Shown here piece by piece: positions 1-7,659 of a stretch of 19,443 nucleotides of DNA. Position numbers and translations under genes: made by a program. The notes beneath the pieces are model-generated. The model did no database searches, was not told where the DNA came from, and saw only the letters and a program-made list of their open reading frames with translations. Origin of the DNA: Solirubrobacteraceae bacterium. GTDB lineage: Bacteria > Actinomycetota > Thermoleophilia > Solirubrobacterales > Solirubrobacteraceae. The stretch lies in NCBI GenBank assembly GCA_030038955.1, contig JASHQV010000405.1:1-19443 (forward strand), given 5' to 3'. How positions within the stretch are numbered: position 1 is the stretch's first letter; each line of letters opens with the position of its first letter.

Positions 1-2
1 GG

Positions 3-329
3 CCGGCGTCGCGGCTGGTGGGGCTCGTGTCGGCGCGGCGGATCAGCCGCGACGCCGGCCGCCGGGTGCTGAGCGCGCTGGTGGCCGAGGGGGGCGACCC
101 GGAGGCGATCGTCGAGCGGGAAGGGCTGGCCGCTTTGAGCGGCGAGGACGCGGCGCTGACGGAGATCGTGGCGGCGGCGATCGCAGCCGACGCCGACGCT
201 GCCGAGAAGCTGCGGGCCGGGAACATGAAGGCGATCGGCCCGCTCGTCGGTTACGTGATGCGGGAGACCAAGGGGCGGGCTGACGGGGCCGAGGTCACGC
301 GCCTGATCCGCCAGCAGCTCGGGCTGTAA
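3..329 (+). CDS. gatB: Aspartyl/glutamyl-tRNA amidotransferase subunit B, C-terminal fragment
   Basis: The frame is open from the window edge, so this is the 3' part of a gene that begins upstream. The visible ~108 residues match the C-terminal GatB/YqeY helical domain: short helices followed by the closing pattern GNMKAIGPLVGYVMRETKG and a final basic helix ending IRQQLGL. In the family, GatB works with GatA and GatC to convert Glu-tRNA(Gln) or Asp-tRNA(Asn) to the amidated form, and this domain contacts the tRNA. The kinase and cradle domains lie outside the window. The last 35 bp overlap the 3' end of the convergent PucR-type gene. The family call is firm; only the start is unseen. Confidence 0.9.
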   Translation, partial: PASRLVGLVSARRISRDAGRRVLSALVAEGGDPEAIVEREGLAALSGEDAALTEIVAAAIAADADAAEKLRAGNMKAIGPLVGYVMRETKGRADGAEVTRLIRQQLGL

Positions 330-1929
330 GCGGAGGCTTGCCAACCGCGATCAACCGCAGCTCGAGCCACGTGGCCAGCCGCTGGTCGGGGTCGTCGAGG
401 TCGATCGCCGCGATCTCGCGTAGACGGCGGAGCCGGTAGCGGAGCGTGTTCGGATGCACGTGCAGGCGCCCGGCCGCGTACTGCACGCTCTGGCCGGCCT
501 CGAGCCACGCCAGCAGGCTGAAAGCCAGCTCACTGCCCCGCTGTCGATCATGCTCGGTCAGCTGGCGTAGGGCGGGATGCTGGAGCTCTGGGTGGCGCTC
601 GAGCTCGTCGCGCAAGTGCAAGAGCATCACCTGGCTTTGGACGTCGGCCATCGTGGCGAGGTCGGACCCGGACAGCCCGCCGGCGTTGACCCGCAGGATC
701 TGGTCGATCTCGTCGCGGAGGCGCGGCAACGCTCGCGGTCCCGCTTGCTCGCTGCTCAGCGCCGCGTAGACGCGGCCCCGCAGTGCGTGGGTTGCCTCCG
801 GCACGATCCTGTGCGCGAGCCGTGCTGCCGCTTGACCCGCCTGGTCGCCGGCGACGAGGACGTAGACGGCGCGCGCCGAGGTGGCGACCGCCGCGTCGGG
901 ACGGAGCACGCCGCAGATCCGCGTGACCTCGCGGGCCACATGAGTGATCAGGAGCGCGTCGGGCGCGTCCGGTGACCAGCTCGGCGCCACCCCGATCAGG
1001 GCGATGCGATCGCCGGGCCGGAAGCCGAGCCTCGGCCAGGCAAGCTCGGGCGAGGCGGTCCCCTCGAGCAGCGTGCGAAGCAGCTCCCCGCGGCGCAGGA
1101 GGTCGAGGTCGGGCGCGCTGCGCGCCCGCAGCATGTGGAGGGCGGCGAGCGTGGCGCCATCGACGATCGCGCGCTCAGCCGGTGCGCCGAAACCGCCTTC
1201 CCCCTCGATCGCCCACAGTGTGCCAAGCGGCAAGCTCCCGGCGCGGATCGCGATCGCCGCCCGCGGCAGGTCATCGCCGAGCTGCGGGAACCGCACTACC
1301 CCAGCGGCCGACGTCACGAGCCGGTAGAGCTCCACGTCCCGCGGGCCGCGAGGTACCCGGCGGTCGAGGATTCCCTGACGTCGCAGCTCGTCGATGCGCT
1401 GACCGGGAACGCTCGAGTAAGCGACCACGTGCTGGGCCAGATCCTCGATCGCCACCGAGCCGCCGACGACAGCCGCGGTCGCGTTGGCGATCGAGAACAG
1501 CTGGTCGCGCTCGGCCGCCCCGAGGTCGTCCTCGTCGCGCTCGCCTGAGCTGAGCGCAGTCGAGAGCAGCGCGTCGAGGTGGCGCCATGGGATCTCGTCC
1601 GTCGCCACGATCACCGCGACGCCGCTCGCCTGCGCGGCCGCCAGCAACGGCTCGAGGTTGTGGCCGTGCCGCTTGATGACGACGGCGCGCAACCCCCGCG
1701 CCGCCGCGCGGCGCACTGCGTGGACCGCGGCGGGCTCGTCGGCTGCCACGCCGATCAGCATCGCCACGCCGCCGGGAGTCACCGGCAGCGTGTCGTTTGG
1801 ATCCTCGATCACCGTCGAGCTGACGGACACGTCAACGCCGTCGGGCGCATACACCAGCTCCGCGACCGTGGGTCCGACCGTGTCCACCAGAGCACCGAGA
1901 CTGATTGTCGTATCCGCCAACAACTTCAC
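295..1929 (-). CDS. PucR/CdaR-family transcriptional regulator
   Basis: This 544-residue protein has the PucR layout. Residues 1 to about 125 form the N-terminal purine-catabolism-type sensor domain, a central region resembles the CdaR/GGDEF-like segment, and residues about 472-527 form the C-terminal helix-turn-helix containing LHVHPNTLRYRLRRL. Regulators of this family respond to metabolites and often control divergently transcribed catabolic genes. Here the gene diverges from the lysA-like gene across 58 bp, so that gene and the permease behind it are the natural targets (inference). The start used is GTG at 1929. TTG codons 3 and 4 are alternatives, because a TATCTT hexamer (minus strand, 1933-1938) lies 9 nt before codon 3, which would suit a leaderless message. 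The 3' end overlaps gatB by 35 bp. Confidence 0.88.
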   Translation of the reverse strand: MKLLADTTISLGALVDTVGPTVAELVYAPDGVDVSVSSTVIEDPNDTLPVTPGGVAMLIGVAADEPAAVHAVRRAAARGLRAVVIKRHGHNLEPLLAAAQASGVAVIVATDEIPWRHLDALLSTALSSGERDEDDLGAAERDQLFSIANATAAVVGGSVAIEDLAQHVVAYSSVPGQRIDELRRQGILDRRVPRGPRDVELYRLVTSAAGVVRFPQLGDDLPRAAIAIRAGSLPLGTLWAIEGEGGFGAPAERAIVDGATLAALHMLRARSAPDLDLLRRGELLRTLLEGTASPELAWPRLGFRPGDRIALIGVAPSWSPDAPDALLITHVAREVTRICGVLRPDAAVATSARAVYVLVAGDQAGQAAARLAHRIVPEATHALRGRVYAALSSEQAGPRALPRLRDEIDQILRVNAGGLSGSDLATMADVQSQVMLLHLRDELERHPELQHPALRQLTEHDRQRGSELAFSLLAWLEAGQSVQYAAGRLHVHPNTLRYRLRRLREIAAIDLDDPDQRLATWLELRLIAVGKPPLTARAAGGSGA

Positions 1930-1987
1930 TAAAAGATAGTCGTGCTACAACAAGAAATCGAGGCTGCCAACTGGGACGATCCTCGCC
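1930..1987. promoter_or_regulatory. Divergent PucR/lysA-like promoter region
   Basis: This 58-bp intergenic stretch has an AT-rich core at about 1925-1960 that stands out from the GC-rich surroundings. On the minus strand, TATCTT (1933-1938) could be the -10 for the regulator. On the plus strand, TACAAC (1946-1951) could be the -10 for the lysA-like gene. No clear Shine-Dalgarno precedes ATG 1988. I could not identify a convincing operator dyad, so the regulator's binding site is not located. Confidence 0.35.
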
Positions 1988-3256
1988 ATGAGCAGCAGGA
2001 CCGTTGCCGACGAGGAGCTGCTGATCGATCTGCTGCCGCCCGACGCGGAGCTCGACGCCGCCGGTCGGCTGGTCGTCGCGGGCTGTCCGCTGCGAGAGCT
2101 CTCCGAGGAATTCGGGACGCCGCTGTACGTCGTCGACGAGCACTCGCTGCGGGGTCAGGCACGGCGCTTCGATTCCGCGCTGCGCGAGCGGCGACCCAAC
2201 TCGAAGGTCGTGTTCGCGTCCAAGGCATTTCCGTGCGCCGCGGTGCTCGCGCTGATGGCCGAGGAAGGGATCGGCGTCGATGTCGCCGGCGGTGGAGAGC
2301 TCGCGATAGCGCTTGCGGCGGGCGTGCCGCCGGCTGAGATCGTCCTGCATGGCAACGCCAAGACAGCGGCCGAGCTACGGATGGCGATCGATGCCGGCGT
2401 CGGCACGGTCGTGGTCGACAATCACGACGACATCGACCGTCTGGAGACGCTCGTCACGGGCTGCCAGCACGTGCTCGTTCGAGTGCTCCCGGGCGTGCAG
2501 CCGGACACGCACGCAGCGATCTCGACCGGCCAGGTGGGGTCGAAGTTTGGCCTGCCACCGGCGCAGGCGCGCAGCGCAATCGAGCGCCTGCGCGGCAGCG
2601 ACAAGCTGATCCTCGACGGCGTCCACGTGCACATCGGCTCGCAGATCCTCGACACGCAGCCGTTCGTCGAGGCCGTCGAGACGCTGGCGGCGCTCGGCGA
2701 GCTCGACGTCTACGACCTCGGCGGTGGCCTCGGTGTCCGCTACACGTACAGCGAGCATCCGCCCAGTCCCGAGGAGTGGATCGAGGCGCTGACCGACGCC
2801 GCCGCGCGCTGCCTGCCCGCGCAGGCCAGGATCATGATCGAGCCGGGCCGCAGCCTCGTCGCCGGCGCCGGCGTGAGCCTGTACCGAGTCGTCACCGTAA
2901 AGCGCGGGACGCCGACGTTCGTCGCGATCGATGGCGGCATGGCCGACAACATGGAGGTGGCGCTGTACGGCCAGCGGTTCGAGGGCGCGATCGTCGACCG
3001 GCTCGGGCCCGGTGAGCCCGTGGAGCTAGTCGGGCGCCACTGCGAATCCGGGGATCGACTGATCTCAGGACTGCGGCTACCCGATCCGCGCCCGGGGGAC
3101 GTCGTCGTCGTCGCCGTCACCGGCGCTTACTGCTTCACGCTCGCCAACAACTACAACGGCGCCTTGCGACCGCCGGTCGTGTTCTGTCGTGACGGCGACG
3201 CGCGCCTGGTCGTCCGCCGCGAAACCTACGCGGATCTTCTGCGACGAGACATCTGA
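1988..3256 (+). CDS. lysA: Diaminopimelate decarboxylase-like PLP enzyme
   Basis: This 422-residue protein is a fold-III PLP decarboxylase. The PLP lysine is K79 in FASKAF; HIGSQ (215-219) and the GGG loop (245-247) follow, then EPGRS (285-289), CESGD (352-356) and GAYC (379-382). These are the standard LysA active-site motifs, and the length is normal. LysA converts meso-diaminopimelate to lysine. The context is unusual for biosynthesis: the gene diverges from a PucR regulator and is followed after 30 bp by an amino-acid permease, with no dap, thrA or hom genes nearby. A role on another diamino acid, or in a catabolic or D-amino-acid branch, is therefore possible. The family is secure; the exact substrate is not. 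Confidence 0.85.
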   Translation: MSSRTVADEELLIDLLPPDAELDAAGRLVVAGCPLRELSEEFGTPLYVVDEHSLRGQARRFDSALRERRPNSKVVFASKAFPCAAVLALMAEEGIGVDVAGGGELAIALAAGVPPAEIVLHGNAKTAAELRMAIDAGVGTVVVDNHDDIDRLETLVTGCQHVLVRVLPGVQPDTHAAISTGQVGSKFGLPPAQARSAIERLRGSDKLILDGVHVHIGSQILDTQPFVEAVETLAALGELDVYDLGGGLGVRYTYSEHPPSPEEWIEALTDAAARCLPAQARIMIEPGRSLVAGAGVSLYRVVTVKRGTPTFVAIDGGMADNMEVALYGQRFEGAIVDRLGPGEPVELVGRHCESGDRLISGLRLPDPRPGDVVVVAVTGAYCFTLANNYNGALRPPVVFCRDGDARLVVRRETYADLLRRDI

Positions 3257-3270
3257 CAGGTCGTCATCGA

Positions 3271-3277
3271 GGGAGGA
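3271..3277 (+). promoter_or_regulatory. Strong Shine-Dalgarno for the permease
   Basis: GGGAGGA lies nine bases before ATG 3287 and fixes that start. It sits in the 30-bp gap after the lysA-like stop codon, so the permease is probably read from the same message with its own ribosome entry. Confidence 0.7.
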
Positions 3278-3286
3278 CCAATCGAC

Positions 3287-4861
3287 ATGCCACAAACCGC
3301 TGAGACCGAACCATCCGCCACCGTGGCGAGCGTCGTCGAGGGCACGAAGCTCCGACGTGTGGTGGGGCGCGGCGACACGCTCGTGCTGATGCTCTGTGCG
3401 CTCGTCGGCCTCGACACGTTGGGCGCGGTTTCGAGCGACGGAGCCCAGGCGATCACCTGGATCGCGCTGCTCGGCGTCGCCTTCTTCGTCCCGTACGCGA
3501 TGCTGACGGCCGAGCTCGGCTCGGCGTTCCCTCAAGAAGGTGGCCCGTACGTATGGACCAAGCTCGCGTTCGGACGGCTGACCGCTGCCGTGACCTCGGT
3601 CTTCTACTGGATCACGAACCCGATCTGGCTGGGCGGCACGCTGAGCATCACCGCGGTCTCGACGTTCTCGGCGTTCTTCATCGGTCTCCACGGCGCTGGC
3701 GAGTACATCTTCTCGCTGCTGTTCATCTGGGTCGCGATCCTCTCGGCCGTGCTGTCGTTCCGGGTGGGACGCTGGATTTCGATCGTCGGCGCCTGGACGC
3801 GCGTCGTGCTCTTGGCGGCCTTCACGCTGACGGTCATCGTGTATGCGTTGGATCACGGCGTCCACGGCTTCGGCGCGAGCGCGTTCAAGCCGTCCTGGTC
3901 GATCTTCATCCTCGCCGCTCCCGTCCTGTTCTTCAGCTTCCAGGGGTTCGAGCTACCGAGCACCGCCGCCGGCGAGATGAAGAACGCTCGCCGCGACGTG
4001 CCGTTCGCGATCGCCCGGGGCGCGATCGGGACGATCCTGATGTACGGGATACCGGTGCTCGCCATCCTGATCGTGCTTCCGGCCAGCCAGGTCTCGAGCC
4101 TCGGCGGCTTCATCGATGCAATCAAGACCGTGTTCACCGTCTACGGCGGACACGTCGGCGCCGGCGGCGCGGTGACGCTGACCGGTGCCGGCAAGGCGCT
4201 TGGCGACATCGCTGCGGTCGGGTTCATCTGGGCGCTGCTGTCGAGCGGCTCGAGTTGGATCATCGGCTCCGATCGGAGCCTGGCGGTAGCCGGCTACGAC
4301 GGCGCCGCGCCACGGTTGATCGGCGTCTTCTCGAACCGGTTCGGCACGCCGATCGTGGTGAACCTCGGCTCCGGCGTGATCGCCACGATCGTGATGGTCC
4401 TCGCCTACGTGCTGTCCAGCGGCAACGGCGCCAAGTACTTCAGTGCGGTGCTGGGGATCACCATCTCGACGACGGCGGTCTCGTACTGCGCGATCTTCCC
4501 GGCGCTGATCCGGCTGCGCTACAGCCGCCGTGACGTCGGTCGTCCGTACCGCGTCCCCGGTGGCCTCGCCGGCGCCTGGATCGTGGGCGGGATCACGACC
4601 GCGTGGGCCGCGTTCACGACGGTCATGCTGCTATGGCCGGGGCTCGGCTCGGCCGATCCCGCCGCCAGCCTGCCGGCTGGGTTCGCCGGTCAGCGCCTGC
4701 AGTTCGAGCTGACGCAGATCCTCCCGCTGTTCGCGATCGTCGCGCTTGGCGTGCTGTTCTACCTGCTCGGCCGGCCAACACGCGAGCAGGCGGTAGCCAG
4801 CGCTGACATGGCCGCGGCACAGGAGCTGGCGCTCGACGCTCAGCCGGTCGCGCCCGCGTAG
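3287..4861 (+). CDS. APC-family amino-acid permease
   Basis: This 524-residue protein is very hydrophobic, with about twelve membrane segments. It has a short cytoplasmic N-terminus and the first segment VLMLCALVGLDTLGAV. FPQEGGPYVW (about residues 84-93) is the conserved region after helix 2 of APC transporters. A glycine-rich segment around GFELPSTAAGEMKNARRD carries the usual loop with an acidic/basic pair. The family imports or exchanges amino acids across the inner membrane. It follows the lysA-like gene by 30 bp and has a strong ribosome site, so the two are likely an operon and the substrate may be the decarboxylase's amino acid or product (inference). The last ~25 residues are a hydrophilic tail rich in Ala and Gln. 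Confidence 0.85.
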   Translation: MPQTAETEPSATVASVVEGTKLRRVVGRGDTLVLMLCALVGLDTLGAVSSDGAQAITWIALLGVAFFVPYAMLTAELGSAFPQEGGPYVWTKLAFGRLTAAVTSVFYWITNPIWLGGTLSITAVSTFSAFFIGLHGAGEYIFSLLFIWVAILSAVLSFRVGRWISIVGAWTRVVLLAAFTLTVIVYALDHGVHGFGASAFKPSWSIFILAAPVLFFSFQGFELPSTAAGEMKNARRDVPFAIARGAIGTILMYGIPVLAILIVLPASQVSSLGGFIDAIKTVFTVYGGHVGAGGAVTLTGAGKALGDIAAVGFIWALLSSGSSWIIGSDRSLAVAGYDGAAPRLIGVFSNRFGTPIVVNLGSGVIATIVMVLAYVLSSGNGAKYFSAVLGITISTTAVSYCAIFPALIRLRYSRRDVGRPYRVPGGLAGAWIVGGITTAWAAFTTVMLLWPGLGSADPAASLPAGFAGQRLQFELTQILPLFAIVALGVLFYLLGRPTREQAVASADMAAAQELALDAQPVAPA

Positions 4862-4917
4862 TCGAGTTGTCGCGGTCGACGCCCGCGATCCCACGCATCT
4901 TCGTCCCCACGACCAGC

Positions 4918-4923
4918 TATCGT
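4918..4923 (+). promoter_or_regulatory. Candidate -10 element for a leaderless pepC-like message
   Basis: TATCGT fits TANNNT and is followed after 7 nt by ATG 4931. This is the spacing at which transcription would begin on the start codon. No Shine-Dalgarno is visible, which favours ATG 4931 over the in-frame GTG 4922 that overlaps the hexamer. Confidence 0.45.
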
Positions 4924-4930
4924 GGGCCAC

Positions 4931-6277
4931 ATGACTATCTCTACCGCCACTCCAGGGATGCTCGGTCCGGACACGGTCGAGCAGCTGCGCGCCGAGTTCA
5001 TGGCCAACCCGGCCTACCGGATGGCGCAGAACGCGGTCACCCGCGTATCGGTTGATGACGTTGCGATCGACCGGGAGATCGTCAACGCCGCCGACCACAC
5101 CGCCTCCCAGAAGCTCGACGACTGGAGCGTCACCGACCAGGCCCAGAGCGGCCGCTGCTGGCTGTTTGCGGGGCTCAACCTGCTGCGCTCGGGCCTGATC
5201 AAGAAGCTCAACATCAAGGACTTCGAGTTCTCCCAGAACTACACGATGTTCTGGGACAAGCTGGAGCGCGCCAACTACTTCCTCGAGGCGATCATCGCGA
5301 CCGCCGGCCGCGACAGCGATGAGCGCACGGTCGCGCACCTGCTCGAGACGGTCGCCGACGACGGCGGCCAGTGGGACATGTTCGCGGCGATCATCCGCAA
5401 GCACGGTCTCGTGCCGAAGGCGTTCATGCCCGAGACCCAGAGCTCGAGCAACACGCGCCGGATGAACGAGGTGCTGCGGGCGGTGCTGCGGCAGGGTGCG
5501 CTGCGGCTGCGCGAGCTGGCGCTGGTCGACACCGAGGGCGCGCGCATCGCGAAGGCCGAGGTGCTGAAGGTCGTGCACCGCGTGCTCAGCATCCACCTCG
5601 GCAGCCCGCCCGAGCGCTTCCTGTGGCAGTGGACCGACAAGGACAACGAGTTTCACCGCGACGGCGTACTGACACCGGCCGAGTTCGCGTCCAGCTACGT
5701 CGAGCTCCCGCTCGACGAGTACGTGTGCCTCGTCAACGACCCCCGGCCGTCGAGCCCGATGGGACGCACGTTCACGGTGGAGTTCCTCGGCAACGTCGTC
5801 GAGGCGCCGCCGGTGCTGTACCTGAACGTCGACGTCGAGCTGATGAAGGAGCTCGCGATGGGCCTGCTGGAGAGCGGCCAGGCGGTGTGGTTCGGCTGCG
5901 ACGTGGGCCACATGATGAGCAACGAGTACGGCCTCTGGGATGCGAAGCTGTTCGACCTGCCCGCCCTGTACGACGCGAGCTTCGAGTTGACCAAGGCCGA
6001 CCGGCTGATCTCGCACGAGTCGGCGATGACGCACGCGATGCTGTTCACCGGCGTCGACGTCGTCGACGACGCTCCGCGGCGCTGGCGGGTGGAGAACAGC
6101 TGGGGCTCGAAGAAGGGCCAGGACGGCTTCTACACGATGAACGACTCGTGGTTCGACGAGTACCTGTTCGAGGTCGCCGTGCCGCGCAGCAAGCTCACGC
6201 CGGAGCTGCACGCGGCGCTCGACGCCGACCCGATCGTGCTGCCGGCGTGGGACCCGATGGGCTCGCTGGCGCGGTAG
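4931..6277 (+). CDS. pepC: C1B-family aminopeptidase (PepC/bleomycin hydrolase type)
   Basis: This 448-residue papain-fold cysteine peptidase has the full C1B catalytic set. Oxyanion Gln70 and nucleophile Cys76 lie in QSGRCWLFA, the His is in THAMLFTGVD (His368), and the Asn is in WRVENSWG (Asn389). Length and motif order match PepC/bleomycin hydrolase, a cytoplasmic self-compartmentalised hexamer that trims peptides from the N-terminus. There is no signal peptide, consistent with a cytosolic location. The C-terminal residues MGSLAR extend past the usual end of the family, whose C-terminus blocks the active site and sets aminopeptidase activity. The start is ATG 4931; GTG 4922 would add three residues. 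Being next to an amino-acid permease and decarboxylase, it fits a peptide-use function. Confidence 0.88.
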   Translation: MTISTATPGMLGPDTVEQLRAEFMANPAYRMAQNAVTRVSVDDVAIDREIVNAADHTASQKLDDWSVTDQAQSGRCWLFAGLNLLRSGLIKKLNIKDFEFSQNYTMFWDKLERANYFLEAIIATAGRDSDERTVAHLLETVADDGGQWDMFAAIIRKHGLVPKAFMPETQSSSNTRRMNEVLRAVLRQGALRLRELALVDTEGARIAKAEVLKVVHRVLSIHLGSPPERFLWQWTDKDNEFHRDGVLTPAEFASSYVELPLDEYVCLVNDPRPSSPMGRTFTVEFLGNVVEAPPVLYLNVDVELMKELAMGLLESGQAVWFGCDVGHMMSNEYGLWDAKLFDLPALYDASFELTKADRLISHESAMTHAMLFTGVDVVDDAPRRWRVENSWGSKKGQDGFYTMNDSWFDEYLFEVAVPRSKLTPELHAALDADPIVLPAWDPMGSLAR

Positions 6278-6301
6278 CGCTCGTCAGCTCGCAGCGCGAC
6301 A

Positions 6302-6369
6302 GGTCAGGCGTCTCCGCAGGCCGCACCGACACGTAGGTCCGGCGTCTCCGCAGGTCGCGCCGACACGTA
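6302..6369. repeat. Two tandem 34-bp repeats between convergent genes
   Basis: Units at 6302-6335 and 6336-6369 match at 31 of 34 positions. They differ at unit positions 5, 20 and 24 (a/c, c/t, a/g). Shared blocks are GGCGTCTCCGCAGG and CCGACACGTA. They lie between the stop of the aminopeptidase and the stop of the convergent glycosyltransferase. No T-run is present, so a standard terminator is not supported. They could be an intergenic repeat family present elsewhere in the genome. Confidence 0.75.
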
Positions 6370-6433
6370 CGCCGTCGCGCATCTGGGGTCAATCGGACGC
6401 GTCCTGTTCCGACGCTGGCCAGGCAGCCCGAGG

Positions 6434-7630
6434 TCACGCAGCGTTGCGGCGGCGCGCCCGGCTGGCACGCAGCAGGTCCACCGGCCTCGCGATCTGAGCT
6501 GCCAGGCGGTACCGGCGCGTGCTGCGCAGCCTTTCGAGCAGCTCGTTGGCGCTGTCCACAGCATCATGCGCGGCGCTCGCGTCGTCCTGGGCGGCGGCCA
6601 GCTGGGCGCGCAACGCCGCTGCCTCTGCGAGGCCGGACCACACCCGATGCAGGTTGTGGAACTCAAGCCGGACCAGGTGCGCCAGCTCATCGGCAAGCGC
6701 CGGCTCCGCGAGCGGTCTTGCGTCGAGCGTGCGCGTGAGCTCGACGAGCTCGATCGCGTGCTCCCGCGCGCTGTGGTGCGCCGATACGAGGTCGCGGCCC
6801 ACCTCGCCCATGCCCTCATCCCATGCGGCCAGATCCTCGGTCAGGCGGGCCACGTCGATCACCACGTCCCGGTCCGCCATGCCGGCAAACCCGTCGGCCT
6901 CCATCGCCGGATAGCGCTCGGGCGTCACCCAGCCATCTCCGCCGGCGATTCCGTACACGTACGCGGCGCGGCCGGCGGCCATCGCCTCGAGCACGCAGCG
7001 GCCCAGCCCGATCACCATGTCGGCCTCGATCAGCGCGAACTCTGGCTCGACGGACGGCGTCGTCGTCATCCCGAGCCAGCGCAGCTCGAGGCCGCTGGCG
7101 CGGCACGCTTGCTCGATCATCTCGGCCCGCACGCCCTTCAGGTAGTTGCTCATCACGAGGGCGATCCGCGCCGGCGAGCGGGATGCTTCGATGCGTCGGA
7201 AGCGGAACAGGTCGATCGGCTGCCGCAGCCTGACGACGGGTGCATGCCAGCCGCGCGCTTCGATCGCGCGCCCGACACGATCGTTGAGCACGATCACGGC
7301 GTTGCAGCGATCGCTCAGCTGCGGCGGGGCCTGGAGCATGAACTCGGTCGAGTGCGCGACGAACAGCTGCACGGCGCCCGCGTACCGCGCGGCCAGGTCG
7401 TGGCAGGTCGCCGCGTCGCAGCAAACCAGCAGCTCGGGCTCGGCCGGGAGCGCGTCGAGTCCGACCACGCGGATCCCCTGCTTGCGGGCGTGCTCGGCGA
7501 TCTCGCCGCGGTTCGGCGAGTAGATCGTCACCTCGTGCCCGAGACGCTCCAGCGCCTTGGCAACCGTCAGCGTGTAGGTCTCGGTCCCGGCGAAGGCGCC
7601 AAAGTTCTCGAAGCTGAGCAGAATGCGCAC
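6434..7630 (-). CDS. GT-B glycosyltransferase, cassette copy 1
   Basis: This 398-residue protein resembles GT4-like enzymes. It begins with a Rossmann half: MRILLSFENFG, then AGTETYTLTVAKALERLGHEVTIYSPNRG split over residues 14-42. The C-terminal half holds LGRCVLEAMAAGR (209-221) and GGDGWVTPERYP (230-241), which line the nucleotide-sugar site in related proteins. The second Glu of the GT4 EX7E motif is present (E215), but the first is Ile207. Residues about 332-370 are an Ala/Leu/Glu-rich likely coiled coil, and a basic tail RRYRLAAQIARPVDLLR could touch the membrane. There is no signal peptide. Start GTG 7630 is kept in the paralogue at 16555. It diverges from the Mur-like gene across 26 bp. 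Donor and acceptor are unknown. Confidence 0.8.
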   Translation of the reverse strand: MRILLSFENFGAFAGTETYTLTVAKALERLGHEVTIYSPNRGEIAEHARKQGIRVVGLDALPAEPELLVCCDAATCHDLAARYAGAVQLFVAHSTEFMLQAPPQLSDRCNAVIVLNDRVGRAIEARGWHAPVVRLRQPIDLFRFRRIEASRSPARIALVMSNYLKGVRAEMIEQACRASGLELRWLGMTTTPSVEPEFALIEADMVIGLGRCVLEAMAAGRAAYVYGIAGGDGWVTPERYPAMEADGFAGMADRDVVIDVARLTEDLAAWDEGMGEVGRDLVSAHHSAREHAIELVELTRTLDARPLAEPALADELAHLVRLEFHNLHRVWSGLAEAAALRAQLAAAQDDASAAHDAVDSANELLERLRSTRRYRLAAQIARPVDLLRASRARRRNAA

Positions 7631-7641
7631 CGCTGGATCCC

Positions 7642-7659
7642 TACGCTATCCGAGCCTTG
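7642..7659. promoter_or_regulatory. Bidirectional core promoter of cassette 1
   Basis: TACGCTATCCGAGCCTTG is identical at 16566-16583 in cassette 2. TACGCT (7642-7647) is a plus-strand -10 candidate 9 nt before TTG 7657. Its near-symmetric complement TAGCGT (minus, 7643-7648) lies 12 nt before GTG 7630. One small sequence could therefore start both divergent genes with almost no leader. No Shine-Dalgarno is seen on either side. Confidence 0.55.

Noticed and set aside
4871..4887. CGCGG/CCGCG hairpin after the permease gene
   Set aside because: A 5-bp stem with no T-run is too weak to call a terminator in GC-rich DNA.
4631..6211. Long minus-strand open frame (526 aa) opposite the permease end and the aminopeptidase
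   Set aside because: It is antisense to a protein with an intact catalytic triad, is rich in Arg, His, Glu and Val as expected of a shadow frame, and has no domain.
6302..6369. Possible CRISPR array from the 34-bp repeats
   Set aside because: Units are adjacent with no spacers, only two copies, and no cas genes are present.
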